From NCBI RefSeq assembly GCF_021531375.1, contig NZ_JADYTU010000006.1, forward strand, positions 1 through 64,000: a DNA stretch of 64,000 nucleotides, given 5' to 3'. Below, piece after piece: positions 33,840-43,767 of this stretch. The notes below the pieces were generated by a model. That model saw only the letters and a program-made list of their open reading frames with translations. It did not search any database and was not told where the DNA came from. The stretch comes from Pseudoflavonifractor phocaeensis. GTDB taxonomy: Bacteria > Bacillota > Clostridia > Oscillospirales > Oscillospiraceae. The position numbers and the translations under genes were made by a program. Within the stretch, counting starts at the first letter, position 1. Every line of letters begins with the position of its first letter.

Positions 33840-34787
33840 ATGAAGTGTCTCATCATCGACGTCGTCCACAGCGCCATTGCCGAGGAGCTCGGCAAGTACA
33901 TGGAAGTTACCGTCAGCCCCAAGCTGCCCCCCGCTAAGGACGAACTGAAGGCTATGATCGCCGATGTGGACGTTCTGATCATGCGCGTCGATCCCATGAT
34001 CGACAAGGACGTTCTGGATGCCGCCAAGAACCTGAAGGTCATCGGCGTGTGCTCCGTGGGTCTGAACCATATCGACACCAAGTACGCTGAGGAGAAGGGC
34101 ATCAAGGTGTTCAACGCTCCCGGCCTGAACGGCAACGCCGTGGCCGAGCTGACCATCTGCAAGATGCTGGAGCTGTCCCGCCACACCATTCCCGCTCACC
34201 GCGACGTCACTGTCAACCAGAAGTGGGACAAGTACGCCTTTGTCGGCCGCGAGCTGCGGGGCAAGACTCTGGGCGTTCTGGGCTTTGGCCGCATCGGCCA
34301 GCGCGTGGGTGAGATCGCCCGTGTCTTCGGCATGAAGATCGTCGCTTACGATCCCTATCTGCCCGCTGAGATCTTCACCAAGAATGAGGCCACTTCCATG
34401 AGCATTGCCGAGGTGTGCGAGGTCGCCGACTTCGTCACCATCCACATGCCTCTGAACGACGAGACCCGCAACCTGTTCAACGCCGAGTCCATCTCCAAGA
34501 TGAAGAGCGACGCCGTCGTTCTGAACATGGCCCGCGGCGGCATCGTCAACGAGAAGGATATGTACGAGGCTCTGAAGGCCGGCAAGCTGGGCGGCTACGC
34601 CACCGACGTTCTGGAGAACGAGGTCGCCGGCGACGGCCTGACCGAGGATTCCCGCTTCTACTCCCCCCTGTTCGACTGCGACAACTTCGTCGTCTCCCCC
34701 CACATCGGCGCTCAGACTGTGGACGCTTCCCGCGACATCGGCGCTCACATCATCGCCAAGGTGAAGGAAGCCCTGAACCTGGCCTGA
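33840..34787 (+). CDS. D-isomer-specific 2-hydroxyacid dehydrogenase
   Basis: 315 residues. The NAD-binding domain has VLGFGRIGQRVGEIA (about 145) and the catalytic residues fall in NMARGGIVNE (Arg), ENEV (Glu) and SPHIGAQT (His). The family covers phosphoglycerate, lactate, glycerate and hydroxypyruvate dehydrogenases; no ACT domain follows, so it is not a long-type SerA. Substrate unknown. The ATG at 33840 is chosen for the upstream GAGAAAGGA; an earlier in-frame ATG lacks a site. Codon use is strongly biased (GTC, GAC, AAG, CTG), hinting at high expression. Divergent LysR is the likely regulator. Confidence 0.88.
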   Translation: MKCLIIDVVHSAIAEELGKYMEVTVSPKLPPAKDELKAMIADVDVLIMRVDPMIDKDVLDAAKNLKVIGVCSVGLNHIDTKYAEEKGIKVFNAPGLNGNAVAELTICKMLELSRHTIPAHRDVTVNQKWDKYAFVGRELRGKTLGVLGFGRIGQRVGEIARVFGMKIVAYDPYLPAEIFTKNEATSMSIAEVCEVADFVTIHMPLNDETRNLFNAESISKMKSDAVVLNMARGGIVNEKDMYEALKAGKLGGYATDVLENEVAGDGLTEDSRFYSPLFDCDNFVVSPHIGAQTVDASRDIGAHIIAKVKEALNLA

Positions 34788-34815
34788 TCCGATCCCTGAT
34801 TTTCCCTCCCTTTCC

Positions 34816-34851
34816 CGCGCCTCCGGCTCCGGCCGGAGGCGCGGTCTTTTT
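34816..34851 (+). terminator. Terminator of the 2-hydroxyacid dehydrogenase gene
   Basis: Long GC-rich stem of CGCGCCTCCGG and its complement (34816-34843) followed by TCTTTTT. A second small hairpin (34861-34885) lies just beyond. Confidence 0.85.
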
Positions 34852-34901
34852 GCAATCGAAAAGCCCCCGGCACGGCCGGGGGCTTTCCCATGACAAATTA
34901 C

Positions 34902-34932
34902 AAAAAGGGCGCCGCTTATGCAAGCGGCGCCC
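34902..34932 (-). terminator. Terminator of gap
   Basis: 11-bp stem GGGCGCCGCTT/AAGCGGCGCCC (34907-34917 with 34922-34932); the minus strand then reads TTTTTG. Confidence 0.85.
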
Positions 34933-34950
34933 TTTGGGCGAAAGCTTGGA

Positions 34951-36024
<1,074 letters not shown>

Positions 36025-36029
36025 TTATA

Positions 36030-36206
36030 CCCTTTTTCACTCCTTTTTGGTAGTGTATTTTTCTCCAGAATTCAGAAAATTTTACCACTAAAATTAGCCA
36101 TACCGTAAGGAAGCGCTTTCTTATCGTCTTTCTTCGGCCTTTTTTTGGCTTAACCGTCGCTTTAACTTTCTTTCTCCCTCCTTTCCCCACTTTTTCCACT
36201 TCCCCC
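36030..36206. other. AT-rich divergent intergenic region, no gene seen
   Basis: The strip between gap and the sensor kinase is unusually AT-rich and polypyrimidine on the plus strand. I see only promoter-like sequences at its edges (TATAAT for gap at 36024-36029; kinase promoter at 36207-36235). Confidence 0.5.
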
Positions 36207-36235
36207 TTGTTGGGGCTGGGAATCTTTGTTATACT
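36207..36235 (+). promoter_or_regulatory. Promoter of the sensor kinase gene
   Basis: TTGTTG (36207-36212), 17-base spacer, TATACT (36230-36235). A GGGACC...GGTCCC inverted repeat (36295-36326) lies in the leader. Confidence 0.5.
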
Positions 36236-36340
36236 ATTTTCATCACATGGCCGCCCCGCATCCGGCACATGATAATTTTGAAAAATTGACGAAAGGGACC
36301 GCCCGCCGCAAGCCGACACGGTCCCTCTGGAGGAACCGCC

Positions 36341-37369
36341 ATGTCCGATCTGAACGATCTTCTGGCCCGCTTTCCGGAGGCGGCCGTACTGATCCAACAG
36401 GGACAGATCGCCGCCGTCAACCCCATGGCCAGACACTATCTGCCCCAGTTGGAGCTGGGCGCCCCGGTCCCCCCTTGGTTCCCGCCCCTCTCCGAAACGT
36501 CTTCCCGGTCCGGCTCCTTTACCGCCGGGCTGAGCAGCTACGACTTCCGGCTGTCTGCCACGGAGGACGGCCTGTGGCTCACCTTCCGGCCCGCCCCCTC
36601 CACCGCCCTGACCGACGGGCAGCTGGACGGGGTCCTGCGCCAGCTGCGGACCTTCCTGGGCGAGTTTCTGGTGGAGTCGGAGGAACTCTCCGGCCCGGAC
36701 CGCCCCGCCCTGCGGAAAAGCTTTCACCGGATGTTCCGCCTGGTGGACAACCTGGATTTTATCCGCCTGGCGGGAAGCGGCGGCGGCGTTCCCTTTTACC
36801 CGGTGGCCATGGATCTGGCCGGTCTCTGCCGCCAGCTCTGCGCCGAGGCCGCTCCGCTCCTTCACGACGCCGGCGTCACGCTGGACTACCAGTCCGATCT
36901 GTCCTCCCTGCTGATTCCCGGCGACCCCCAGCTGCTCCGGCGGCTGCTGCTGGAGCTGATCTCTAACACCGCCCGGGCCGCGGGACAGCAGGCCGTCCGC
37001 CTCCGGCTCCGCACGCAGAACGGCGGGGCTCTCCTCACCTTGTCCGGCGGCGGAATTCCACCCTCTCAGCGCCAGCTGGCGGCCATGCTCCAGCAGGATA
37101 CCGACCAGCTCCTCCCCATGCCGGACTCCGGCGCCGGCCTGGGCCTGTCCATCGCCCGCCATATCGCCGCCCTCCACCGGGGCTCCCTCCTGGTGGATCT
37201 GGGGCAGTCCGGCCCCTCGATGATCCTCTCCCTGCCCACCGGGCCCCTGGACCCCCGGGTGTCGGTGCGCTCCCCCATCCTCCAGCAGGACGGTGGCCTG
37301 TCCCCCCTGCTGGTGGCCCTGTCCGACGTACTGCCCGCCCGGCTGTTCGGTATGGAGGCTCCCGATTGA
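36341..37369 (+). CDS. Soluble histidine-kinase-like sensor (PAS-like domain plus HATPase)
   Basis: 342 residues, no membrane segment. The N-terminal 90 residues look like a degenerate PAS domain (FPEAAVLIQQGQIAAVNPMA). A helical region with a candidate phospho-accepting His (RKSFHRMFRLVDNLDF, near 129) precedes an ATPase domain with the N-box LLLELISNTARAA and the G-box SGAGLGLSIARHIA. No response regulator is adjacent, so it is an orphan. The G1-box DxGxG is not clear, so ATP binding may be modified. Upstream GGAGGAA supports the ATG. Confidence 0.72.
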   Translation: MSDLNDLLARFPEAAVLIQQGQIAAVNPMARHYLPQLELGAPVPPWFPPLSETSSRSGSFTAGLSSYDFRLSATEDGLWLTFRPAPSTALTDGQLDGVLRQLRTFLGEFLVESEELSGPDRPALRKSFHRMFRLVDNLDFIRLAGSGGGVPFYPVAMDLAGLCRQLCAEAAPLLHDAGVTLDYQSDLSSLLIPGDPQLLRRLLLELISNTARAAGQQAVRLRLRTQNGGALLTLSGGGIPPSQRQLAAMLQQDTDQLLPMPDSGAGLGLSIARHIAALHRGSLLVDLGQSGPSMILSLPTGPLDPRVSVRSPILQQDGGLSPLLVALSDVLPARLFGMEAPD

Positions 37370-37377
37370 TCTTAAAA

Positions 37378-37412
37378 AACGCCTGGCGGCCGCGCTGCGG
37401 CTCCCAGGCGTT
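37378..37412 (+). terminator. Probable terminator of the sensor kinase gene
   Basis: Nine-bp stem AACGCCTGG/CCAGGCGTT around a GC-rich loop; only TTT follows, so termination strength is uncertain. Confidence 0.5.
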
Positions 37413-37483
37413 TCCGCATGTCCGGCCGCTTTGGAGGCCGTTTTTCTCCGCTCAGATTCCCTGAGATTCCTCGTGAAAATCCC

Positions 37484-37512
37484 TTGACGGTGTTTCCCCG
37501 CCGATGTAAAAT
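37484..37512 (+). promoter_or_regulatory. Promoter of the DUF1846 gene
   Basis: TTGACG (37484-37489), 17-base spacer, TAAAAT (37507-37512) with an extended TG. Confidence 0.65.
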
Positions 37513-37550
37513 ATTTGGGTGTATTTTGATGAAAAAAGGCGGTGACCGGC

Positions 37551-39038
37551 ATGCCCAAAGGCGGCTTTGACAACCAGCAGTATCTGCGTCTGCAGTCCCA
37601 GCACATCCAGGACCGGATCGCCCAGTTCGGCGGCAAGCTGTATCTGGAATTCGGGGGCAAGCTCTTTGACGACTACCATGCCTCCCGGGTCCTCCCCGGC
37701 TTTGAGCCGGACAGCAAGATCCGGATGCTGGAGCAGCTGAAGGACAAGGCGGAGATTATCATCGCCATTAACGCCGGCGATATTGAAAAGAACAAGGTCC
37801 GGGGCGACCTTGGCATCACCTACGACAGCGACGTGCTGCGGCTTATTGACATTTTCCGCTCCCGGGGGCTGTATGTGGGCAGCGTGGTGGTCACCCGCTA
37901 CACCGGCCAGCCCGCCGCCGACGCCTTCCAGCAGCGGCTGGAGGGGCTGGGCGTCCGGGTCTGCCGCCACTACCCCATTGAGGGCTACCCCCACAACATC
38001 GCCAAGATCGTCAGCGACGAGGGCTTCGGAAAGAACGACTATGTGGAGACCTCCCGCCCCCTGGTGGTGGTCACCGCCCCCGGCCCGGGCAGCGGAAAAA
38101 TGGCCACCTGCCTCAGCCAGCTCTATCATGAGCACAAGCGGGGCATCGTGGCGGGCTACGCCAAGTTCGAGACCTTCCCCATCTGGAACCTGCCTTTGAA
38201 GCACCCCGTCAATCTGGCCTACGAGGCGGCCACCGCCGATCTGGACGACGTGAACATGATCGACCCCTTCCACCTCCAGGCCTACGGCCAGACCACCGTC
38301 AACTACAACCGGGACGTGGAGGTTTTCCCCGTTCTGTCCGCCATGTTCGAGAAGATCACCGGCAGCTGCCCCTACAAGTCCCCCACCGACATGGGCGTGA
38401 ATATGGCGGGCAACTGCATCTATGACGACGAGGCCTGTCAGGAGGCCGCCCGGCAGGAGATCATCCGCCGGTACTACGACGCTCAGTGCGAGCGCCGTCA
38501 GGGCAAGGGCTCCGACTGCACGGTGTACAAGCTGGAGCTGCTGATGCAGCAGGCCGGCATCACCCCCGCCATCCGCCCCGTGGTGGCCGAAGCCAACCGT
38601 CTGGCCGAAGAGACCGGCGAGCCCGCCATGGCCATCCAGCTGGCCGACGGCTCCATCATCACCGGCAAGACCTCCGAGCTCATGGGCTGCTCCGCCGCCG
38701 CCCTCCTCAACGCCTTGAAATACCTGTCCGGGGCAGGGGGACACGGCGTACACCTGATCGCGCAGAGCGCCATCGAGCCCATCCAGACCGTGAAGGTGGC
38801 GTATCTGGGCTCCAACAACCCCCGGCTCCACAGCGACGAGGTGCTCATCGCCCTGGCCTCCTCCGCTAACCAGGAGGCCAAGGCCGCCGAGGCGCTGAAG
38901 GTACTGGCCGAACTGAAGGGCTGCCAGGCCCACTGTTCCGTCATCCTGTCCCCCGCCGACGCGGTGACCTACAAGAAGCTGGGCCTCCAGCTCACCTGCG
39001 AGCCCCGGTACCAGACCAACAAACTCTATCACAAATAA
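37551..39038 (+). CDS. DUF1846 domain-containing protein
   Basis: 495 residues and full length for the family. Characteristic stretches are RVLPGFEPDSKIRMLEQLKD, YPIEGYPHNIAKIVS, VVTAPGPGSGKMATCLSQL (P-loop-like, about 177-195) and VNYNRDVEVFPVLS. DUF1846 proteins are widespread in Firmicutes; their biochemical function is not established to my knowledge. The GPGSGKMATC motif suggests nucleotide binding. The ATG at 37551 is used because the GTG three codons earlier is too close to the purine-rich site. Own promoter and terminator: monocistronic. Confidence 0.85.
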   Translation: MPKGGFDNQQYLRLQSQHIQDRIAQFGGKLYLEFGGKLFDDYHASRVLPGFEPDSKIRMLEQLKDKAEIIIAINAGDIEKNKVRGDLGITYDSDVLRLIDIFRSRGLYVGSVVVTRYTGQPAADAFQQRLEGLGVRVCRHYPIEGYPHNIAKIVSDEGFGKNDYVETSRPLVVVTAPGPGSGKMATCLSQLYHEHKRGIVAGYAKFETFPIWNLPLKHPVNLAYEAATADLDDVNMIDPFHLQAYGQTTVNYNRDVEVFPVLSAMFEKITGSCPYKSPTDMGVNMAGNCIYDDEACQEAARQEIIRRYYDAQCERRQGKGSDCTVYKLELLMQQAGITPAIRPVVAEANRLAEETGEPAMAIQLADGSIITGKTSELMGCSAAALLNALKYLSGAGGHGVHLIAQSAIEPIQTVKVAYLGSNNPRLHSDEVLIALASSANQEAKAAEALKVLAELKGCQAHCSVILSPADAVTYKKLGLQLTCEPRYQTNKLYHK

Positions 39039-39047
39039 GCGCAATGA

Positions 39048-39090
39048 GGCGCCCCCGGGAGAAGGGTCTCCCAGGGGCGCCCATACTTTT
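39048..39090 (+). terminator. Terminator of the DUF1846 gene
   Basis: Two-part stem GGCGCCCC...GGGGCGCC with inner GGGAG/CTCCC (39048-39081), followed by a T-rich tract. Confidence 0.8.
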
Positions 39091-39139
39091 CTTGAAAAGA
39101 ACAGTATGCATTTGTCAGATTTTTCACCCATGTTTTTTC

Positions 39140-39168
39140 TTGACGGTAGGACAAGATAAGAGTACAAT
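39140..39168 (+). promoter_or_regulatory. Promoter of pyrG
   Basis: TTGACG (39140-39145), 17-base spacer, TACAAT (39163-39168), 48 bases before the start codon. I see no GGGC slippage start or attenuator hairpin of the Bacillus pyrG type. Confidence 0.65.
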
Positions 39169-39216
39169 AACCCGGTATTTTTTCAAGCAGTGAATTAAAT
39201 TGATGGAGGGATCATT

Positions 39217-40824
39217 ATGGCAGTGAAGTACATTTTCGTCACCGGCGGCGTGGTGTCCGGTCTGGGCAAGGGCATCACGGCGGCCAGTCTGGGCCGTCTG
39301 CTGAAGCAGCGGGGCCTGCGGGTCAAGGTCCAAAAGCTGGACCCCTACCTGAACGTGGACCCGGGGACCATGAGCCCCTACCAACATGGGGAGGTGTTCG
39401 TCACCGACGACGGGGCGGAGACCGACCTGGATCTGGGCCATTACGAGCGGTTCATCGACGAAAACCTGACTTTCAACTCCTCCGTCTCCTCGGGCAAGGT
39501 GTACTGGGACGTGCTGAACCGGGAGCGCAGGGGCGACTATCTGGGCGGCACCGTCCAGATCATCCCCCACATCACCGGCGAGATCAAGAACCACATCTAT
39601 GCCCTTGACACTCCGGATACCGACGTGGCCATCGTGGAGATCGGCGGAACCGTAGGCGACATCGAGAGCCAGCCTTTCCTGGAGTCCATCCGCCAGGTGG
39701 CCGCCGAGCGCGGCCGCCAGAACGTGATGTTCGTCCACGTCTCCCTCATCGTGGCCATCCCCGGCACCGGGGAGCTGAAATCCAAGCCCACCCAGCACTC
39801 CTGCAAGGAGCTGCTGTCCCTGGGCATCCAGCCCGACGTCATCATCTGCCGCAGCGACTACCCCGTGCCCAGGGATATTCTGGAAAAGATCTCTCTGTTC
39901 TGCAACATCCCGGTGGAAAACGCCATCCCCAACCTCACCGCTGACCTGCTCTACGAGGTGCCCCTGATGCTGGAGCGGGAGGGGCTGGCCGACGTGGTGG
40001 TCCGCCGTCTGGGCCTCATCTGCCACATGCCCGACCTGACCGAGTGGGCCACCATGGTCCACCGGGCCAAAAACCCCACGGGTCAGGTGGAGATTGCCCT
40101 GGTGGGCAAATATGTGGCCCTCCACGACGCCTATCTCTCAGTGGTGGAGGCCCTGACCCACGGCGGCATTGAGAACGGGGTGAAGGTGAAGGTCCGCTGG
40201 GTGGACTCCGAGACCGTCACCGACGACAACGCCGCCCAGCTCCTGGCCGGGGCCGACGGCGTACTGGTCCCCGGCGGCTTCGGTGACCGGGGCATCGAGG
40301 GCAAGATCTCCGCCGTCCGCTACGCCCGGGAGCACAAGGTCCCCTTCCTGGGCATCTGCCTGGGGATGCAGATGGCGGTGGTCGAGTACGCCCGCCACGT
40401 CTGCCACATGGAGGACGCCCACTCCAGCGAGCTGTCCCGGACCACCGCCCACCCGGTCATCGACCTGATGCCCGACCAGCGGGGCGTTACCGCCAAGGGC
40501 GGCACCATGCGGCTGGGGGCCTACCCCTGCCGGATCACAAGCCACGACACCTTTACCTACCGGGCATATGGAGCCGATGAGATCAGCGAGCGCCACCGCC
40601 ACCGCTATGAGTTCAACAACGACTACCGCCAGATCCTCACCGACGCAGGTCTGGTACTGGCTGGCCTGTCTCCCGACCAGCGGCTGGTGGAGATCGTGGA
40701 GCTGCCCGACCACCCCTGGTTCGTGGGCGTCCAGTTCCACCCGGAGCTCAAAAGCCGGCCTAATAAAGCACATCCTTTGTTCCGGGAGTTCATCGGCGCG
40801 GCAAAAAAGCATCAAGGCGAATAA
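39217..40824 (+). CDS. pyrG: CTP synthase
   Basis: 535 residues, standard length. The N-terminal synthetase domain has [20 protein letters not shown] and [13 protein letters not shown]; the C-terminal class I glutamine amidotransferase domain carries VPGGFGDRG, the nucleophile Cys in FLGICLGMQ, and the His/Glu pair in [10 protein letters not shown]. It converts UTP to CTP using glutamine and ATP. TGGAGGG precedes the ATG. Monocistronic with its own promoter and terminator. Confidence 0.98.
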   Translation: MAVKYIFVTGGVVSGLGKGITAASLGRLLKQRGLRVKVQKLDPYLNVDPGTMSPYQHGEVFVTDDGAETDLDLGHYERFIDENLTFNSSVSSGKVYWDVLNRERRGDYLGGTVQIIPHITGEIKNHIYALDTPDTDVAIVEIGGTVGDIESQPFLESIRQVAAERGRQNVMFVHVSLIVAIPGTGELKSKPTQHSCKELLSLGIQPDVIICRSDYPVPRDILEKISLFCNIPVENAIPNLTADLLYEVPLMLEREGLADVVVRRLGLICHMPDLTEWATMVHRAKNPTGQVEIALVGKYVALHDAYLSVVEALTHGGIENGVKVKVRWVDSETVTDDNAAQLLAGADGVLVPGGFGDRGIEGKISAVRYAREHKVPFLGICLGMQMAVVEYARHVCHMEDAHSSELSRTTAHPVIDLMPDQRGVTAKGGTMRLGAYPCRITSHDTFTYRAYGADEISERHRHRYEFNNDYRQILTDAGLVLAGLSPDQRLVEIVELPDHPWFVGVQFHPELKSRPNKAHPLFREFIGAAKKHQGE

Positions 40825-40834
40825 GCCCGGTTCT

Positions 40835-40878
40835 CCACCTTCCCGCTCCGGTCCCGGGGCGGGAGGGTGGATTTTTTC
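40835..40878 (+). terminator. Terminator of pyrG
   Basis: 12-bp stem CCACCTTCCCGC with GCGGGAGGGTGG (40835-40846, 40859-40870) followed by ATTTTTTCC. Confidence 0.9.
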
Positions 40879-40879
40879 C

Positions 40880-40908
40880 TTGACTTTCCTCCCTGCTTCC
40901 TCTATGAT
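40880..40908 (+). promoter_or_regulatory. Promoter of the MATE gene
   Basis: TTGACT (40880-40885), 17-base spacer, TATGAT (40903-40908), immediately after the pyrG terminator. Confidence 0.65.
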
Positions 40909-41032
40909 GAGGGTGTCAACTGAAACAGGTACCCTCCGGCCGCCGGGTCGGAGGATTACGCGCCGAACATCCCATCGTTAGGCCTTGAAGATGGGACCGT
41001 CGGCGCTTTGTTTTTGATCGGAGGAGGCCCCT
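40909..41032 (+). promoter_or_regulatory. Structured, switch-like leader of the MATE exporter gene
   Basis: About 120 bases with two hairpins. H1 pairs CCTCCG (40933-40938) with CGGAGG (40949-40954). H2 is a 47-base hairpin (GCGCCGA 40960-40966 with TCGGCGC 41000-41006, inner TCCCATC/GATGGGA) followed by TTTGTTTTT, resembling an intrinsic terminator. The ribosome site at 41018-41026 repeats the H1 3' arm exactly (TCGGAGGA), so the H1 5' arm could pair with either. I cannot match it to a named riboswitch class. Confidence 0.5.
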
Positions 41033-42346
41033 ATGCCGAAATCGCCCTCGTGCTTCCGGGAATTTGCCCGCTACTGCTCCCTGAATATCCTCGGGATGGC
41101 AGCCCTGTCCTGCTATGTGCTGGCAGACACCTTTTTTGTGGCCAACGGCCTGGGACCGGACGGTCTGGCCGCCCTGAACCTGGCCATCCCTATATACAGC
41201 TTTATCCAGGGCTGCGGGCTGATGCTGGGCATGGGCGGGGCCACCCGCTTCTCTATCCTCCGGCACCAGGGCCGGACCGGCGAGACGGACGCCGTCTTCT
41301 CCCACACCCTGGTCATGGCCGCCGTCACCGCCGCCCTGTTTCTGCTGGTGGGGCTCTTTGGCGCTGACGCCATCACCGCCCTGCTGGGGGCGGACGAGGC
41401 GGTGTTTTCCATGACCCGGACCTACATCCGGGTGCTGTGCCTTTTCGCCCCCGCCTATCTGCTCAACGACCTGCTTTTGTGCTTTGTCCGAAACGACGGC
41501 GCGCCCCAGCGGTCCATGGCCGCCATGGTCAGCGGCAGCTTTTCCAATATCCTGCTGGACTATCTCTTTATCTTCCCCATGGGCATGGGCATCTTCGGCG
41601 CAGTGCTGGCCACCGGCCTGGCCGCCATCATCAGCCTGGCCGTTCTGTCCCCCTTCTTCCTCCGGCGGCAGAACACCTTCCGGCTGTGTTCCTGCGCCCC
41701 GTCCCCCCCTCTGGCGGGCGCTGTTCTGGCCGCCGGCGTCCCCTCTCTGGTCACAGAGGTGTCCGCCGGCGCGGTCATGGTCTCCTTCAATGCTATCCTC
41801 CTGGGCCTCGGGGGCAATCTGGCTGTGGCGGCCTACGGCGTGGTGGCCAATCTGTCCCTGGTGGTGCTGGCCATATACAGCGGCGTGGCCCAGGGCGTCC
41901 AGCCCCTGCTCAGCAAATACTACGGCGCGGGGCTGCCCTCCCGGGTCCGGGCCGTCCTCCGGTATGCCGTGATAACGGTGCTGCTTTTGTCCCTGTTCTT
42001 CTGTCTGATCCTCATTCTGGGCGCGGAGCCCCTGGCCGCCCTGTTCAACCGGGACCGGGACCCGGCGCTCCAGGCCATTGCGGTCCAGGGCCTGCGGCTC
42101 TATTTCACCGGCTGTCCCTGGGCTGGGCTCAACATCGTTCTGGCCGTCTATTTCACCGCCACCGACTGCCCCCGGCCCGGCCAGGTCATCTCCCTGCTCC
42201 GGGGCTTTGTCCTGATCCTGCCTCTGGCCTTTCTGCTGTCCGCCCTGTGGGACATGCCCGGACTGTGGCTCACCTTTCCCATCACCGAGGGTCTGACCGC
42301 TCTGCTGGCCTGGGCGCTGTACCTCTTGCGCCATCGGAAGGGATGA
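41033..42346 (+). CDS. MATE-family efflux transporter
   Basis: 437 residues with twelve predicted membrane helices in two halves. Helix 1 has the NorM/DinF-like LADTFFVANGLGPDGLAALNLAIPIY, and GLMLGMGGATRFSI near 62 is typical of the DinF/prokaryotic MATE branch. It should export cationic compounds in exchange for Na+ or H+. The start follows GGAGGAGG. It has its own promoter and a structured leader, suggesting ligand-responsive expression. Confidence 0.92.
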   Translation: MPKSPSCFREFARYCSLNILGMAALSCYVLADTFFVANGLGPDGLAALNLAIPIYSFIQGCGLMLGMGGATRFSILRHQGRTGETDAVFSHTLVMAAVTAALFLLVGLFGADAITALLGADEAVFSMTRTYIRVLCLFAPAYLLNDLLLCFVRNDGAPQRSMAAMVSGSFSNILLDYLFIFPMGMGIFGAVLATGLAAIISLAVLSPFFLRRQNTFRLCSCAPSPPLAGAVLAAGVPSLVTEVSAGAVMVSFNAILLGLGGNLAVAAYGVVANLSLVVLAIYSGVAQGVQPLLSKYYGAGLPSRVRAVLRYAVITVLLLSLFFCLILILGAEPLAALFNRDRDPALQAIAVQGLRLYFTGCPWAGLNIVLAVYFTATDCPRPGQVISLLRGFVLILPLAFLLSALWDMPGLWLTFPITEGLTALLAWALYLLRHRKG

Positions 42347-42398
42347 CCGCTCCCCGAGGCCGCCCATCTGTCCGGTTCAGGCAGCATGCTTCAAGCAA

Positions 42399-42440
42399 AA
42401 ACCAACAAGAGGCATCCAAAAGGATGCCTCTTGTTGGTTT
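42399..42440 (+). terminator. Terminator of the MATE gene
   Basis: Exceptional perfect 19-bp stem (42399-42417 with 42422-42440) and an AAAA loop, ending in GGTTTGG. A-rich and T-rich ends make it bidirectional. Confidence 0.85.
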
Positions 42441-42634
42441 GGTCTGGAAGGATGGATGAAAAAGGAATGATCGTGAACAACGGCTTTATTCGCGGATAGA
42501 CCGGTAAGAGCGGCAGCCGGTATATCGTTAATTTTTTAACCCTTGTTCTGGTAAAACTTTACCACCCCTTGCCCGGAAATTCCATCCCTAAACTTATTAT
42601 ACGCATTATTATCAAATGCCTATGGCAGTCCCCG
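42441..42634. other. Gene-free AT-rich gap before mutY
   Basis: No gene is supported. It contains a perfect palindrome TGGTAAA/TTTACCA (42549-42564) that could be an operator. Only a 15-codon open frame is present (from about 42455), which I do not call. Confidence 0.4.
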
Positions 42635-42663
42635 TTGCGGCCCGGGCATTTTTCGATTATAAT
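42635..42663 (+). promoter_or_regulatory. Promoter of mutY
   Basis: TTGCGG (42635-42640), 17-base spacer, TATAAT (42658-42663). Confidence 0.55.
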
Positions 42664-42695
42664 CAGAGAAAACCCGCGAGAGAAGGAGGGGGACT

Positions 42696-43742
42696 ATGAC
42701 GGAATTGGAGCAGCTGCCCATTCCCCTGCTGCTGTGGTACCGGGAAAACGCCCGGGTACTGCCCTGGCGCAGCCACCCCACCCCCTATCGGGTCTGGGTG
42801 TCGGAGATCATGCTCCAGCAGACCCGGGTGGCGGCGGTGCTGGACTACTACCGCCGCTTCCTGGAGGCCGCCCCCACCGTGGCCGAGCTGGCCGCTCTGC
42901 CCGAGGACCAGCTGATGAAGCTGTGGCAGGGGCTGGGCTATTACAGCCGGGCCCGCAATCTGCAGAAGGCCGCCCGCCAGATCATGGAACAGTTCGACGG
43001 AACATTCCCAAACACTTATGAGGACATCCGCTCTCTGGCCGGAGTGGGGGACTATACCGCCGGGGCCATTTCCTCCATCGCCTTCGGTCTGCCCGTTCCG
43101 GCGGTGGACGGCAACGTGCTCCGGGTGACCGCCCGGGTCTGCGGAGACGACGGCGACATCACCACGCCCGCCATGAAAAAGAAGGTCACTCAGGCCCTGG
43201 CTCAAGTCATTCCCCTGGACGCCCCAGGGGACTTCAACCAGGCCATGATGGAGCTGGGAGCCACCGTCTGCCTGCCCAACGGCGCTCCCTTGTGTGAGAA
43301 GTGCCCCGCCGCCGCCTTCTGCCGGGCCTATCAGGAGGGGCGCACCGGGGAGCTGCCGGTGAAGGCCCCCAAGAAGGCCCGCCGGACGGAGGCGCGGACG
43401 GTCTATCTGTTCTTCTACGAAAACCAGGTAGCTCTTCGGCGCAGACCGGACAAAGGTCTGTTGGCCGGGCTGTGGGAGTATCCCAACGAGTTGTCCGACG
43501 GGACCGACTGGCCCGCCCTCTGGGGCCTGTCCCCCCGGACCCTGGAGCGGGCAGGGACGGGCCGGCACATCTTCACCCATATTGAGTGGCACATGACCGC
43601 TCTGTCCGGGGAGCTGGAGGCCCCCGGCCTGCCGGACGGCTGGGTGTGGGCGGACCGTGCCGCCCTCCGGGACGCCTACGCCGTCCCCAACGCCTTCCGG
43701 AGCTTTGCCGACCGGGTGGCCGACCGGATCGGCCGACTCTGA
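42696..43742 (+). CDS. mutY: A/G-specific adenine glycosylase
   Basis: 348 residues. The HhH-GPD glycosylase domain includes the helix-hairpin-helix LAGVGDYTAGAISS, the catalytic Asp region VPAVDGNVLRV, and a [4Fe-4S] loop with Cys spacing of the MutY type (VCLPNGAPLCEKCPAAAFC). A C-terminal NUDIX-like domain recognises 8-oxoG (HIFTHIEWHM). It removes adenine mispaired with 8-oxoguanine. AGAAGGAGG precedes the ATG. Confidence 0.96.
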   Translation: MTELEQLPIPLLLWYRENARVLPWRSHPTPYRVWVSEIMLQQTRVAAVLDYYRRFLEAAPTVAELAALPEDQLMKLWQGLGYYSRARNLQKAARQIMEQFDGTFPNTYEDIRSLAGVGDYTAGAISSIAFGLPVPAVDGNVLRVTARVCGDDGDITTPAMKKKVTQALAQVIPLDAPGDFNQAMMELGATVCLPNGAPLCEKCPAAAFCRAYQEGRTGELPVKAPKKARRTEARTVYLFFYENQVALRRRPDKGLLAGLWEYPNELSDGTDWPALWGLSPRTLERAGTGRHIFTHIEWHMTALSGELEAPGLPDGWVWADRAALRDAYAVPNAFRSFADRVADRIGRL

Positions 43743-43767
43743 TTTTTCAAAGAAAGGATCGTCTGCC

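Noticed and set aside
42455-42502. 15-codon open frame after the MATE terminator
   Set aside because: Only a weak ribosome site, no promoter or terminator of its own; too short to support.
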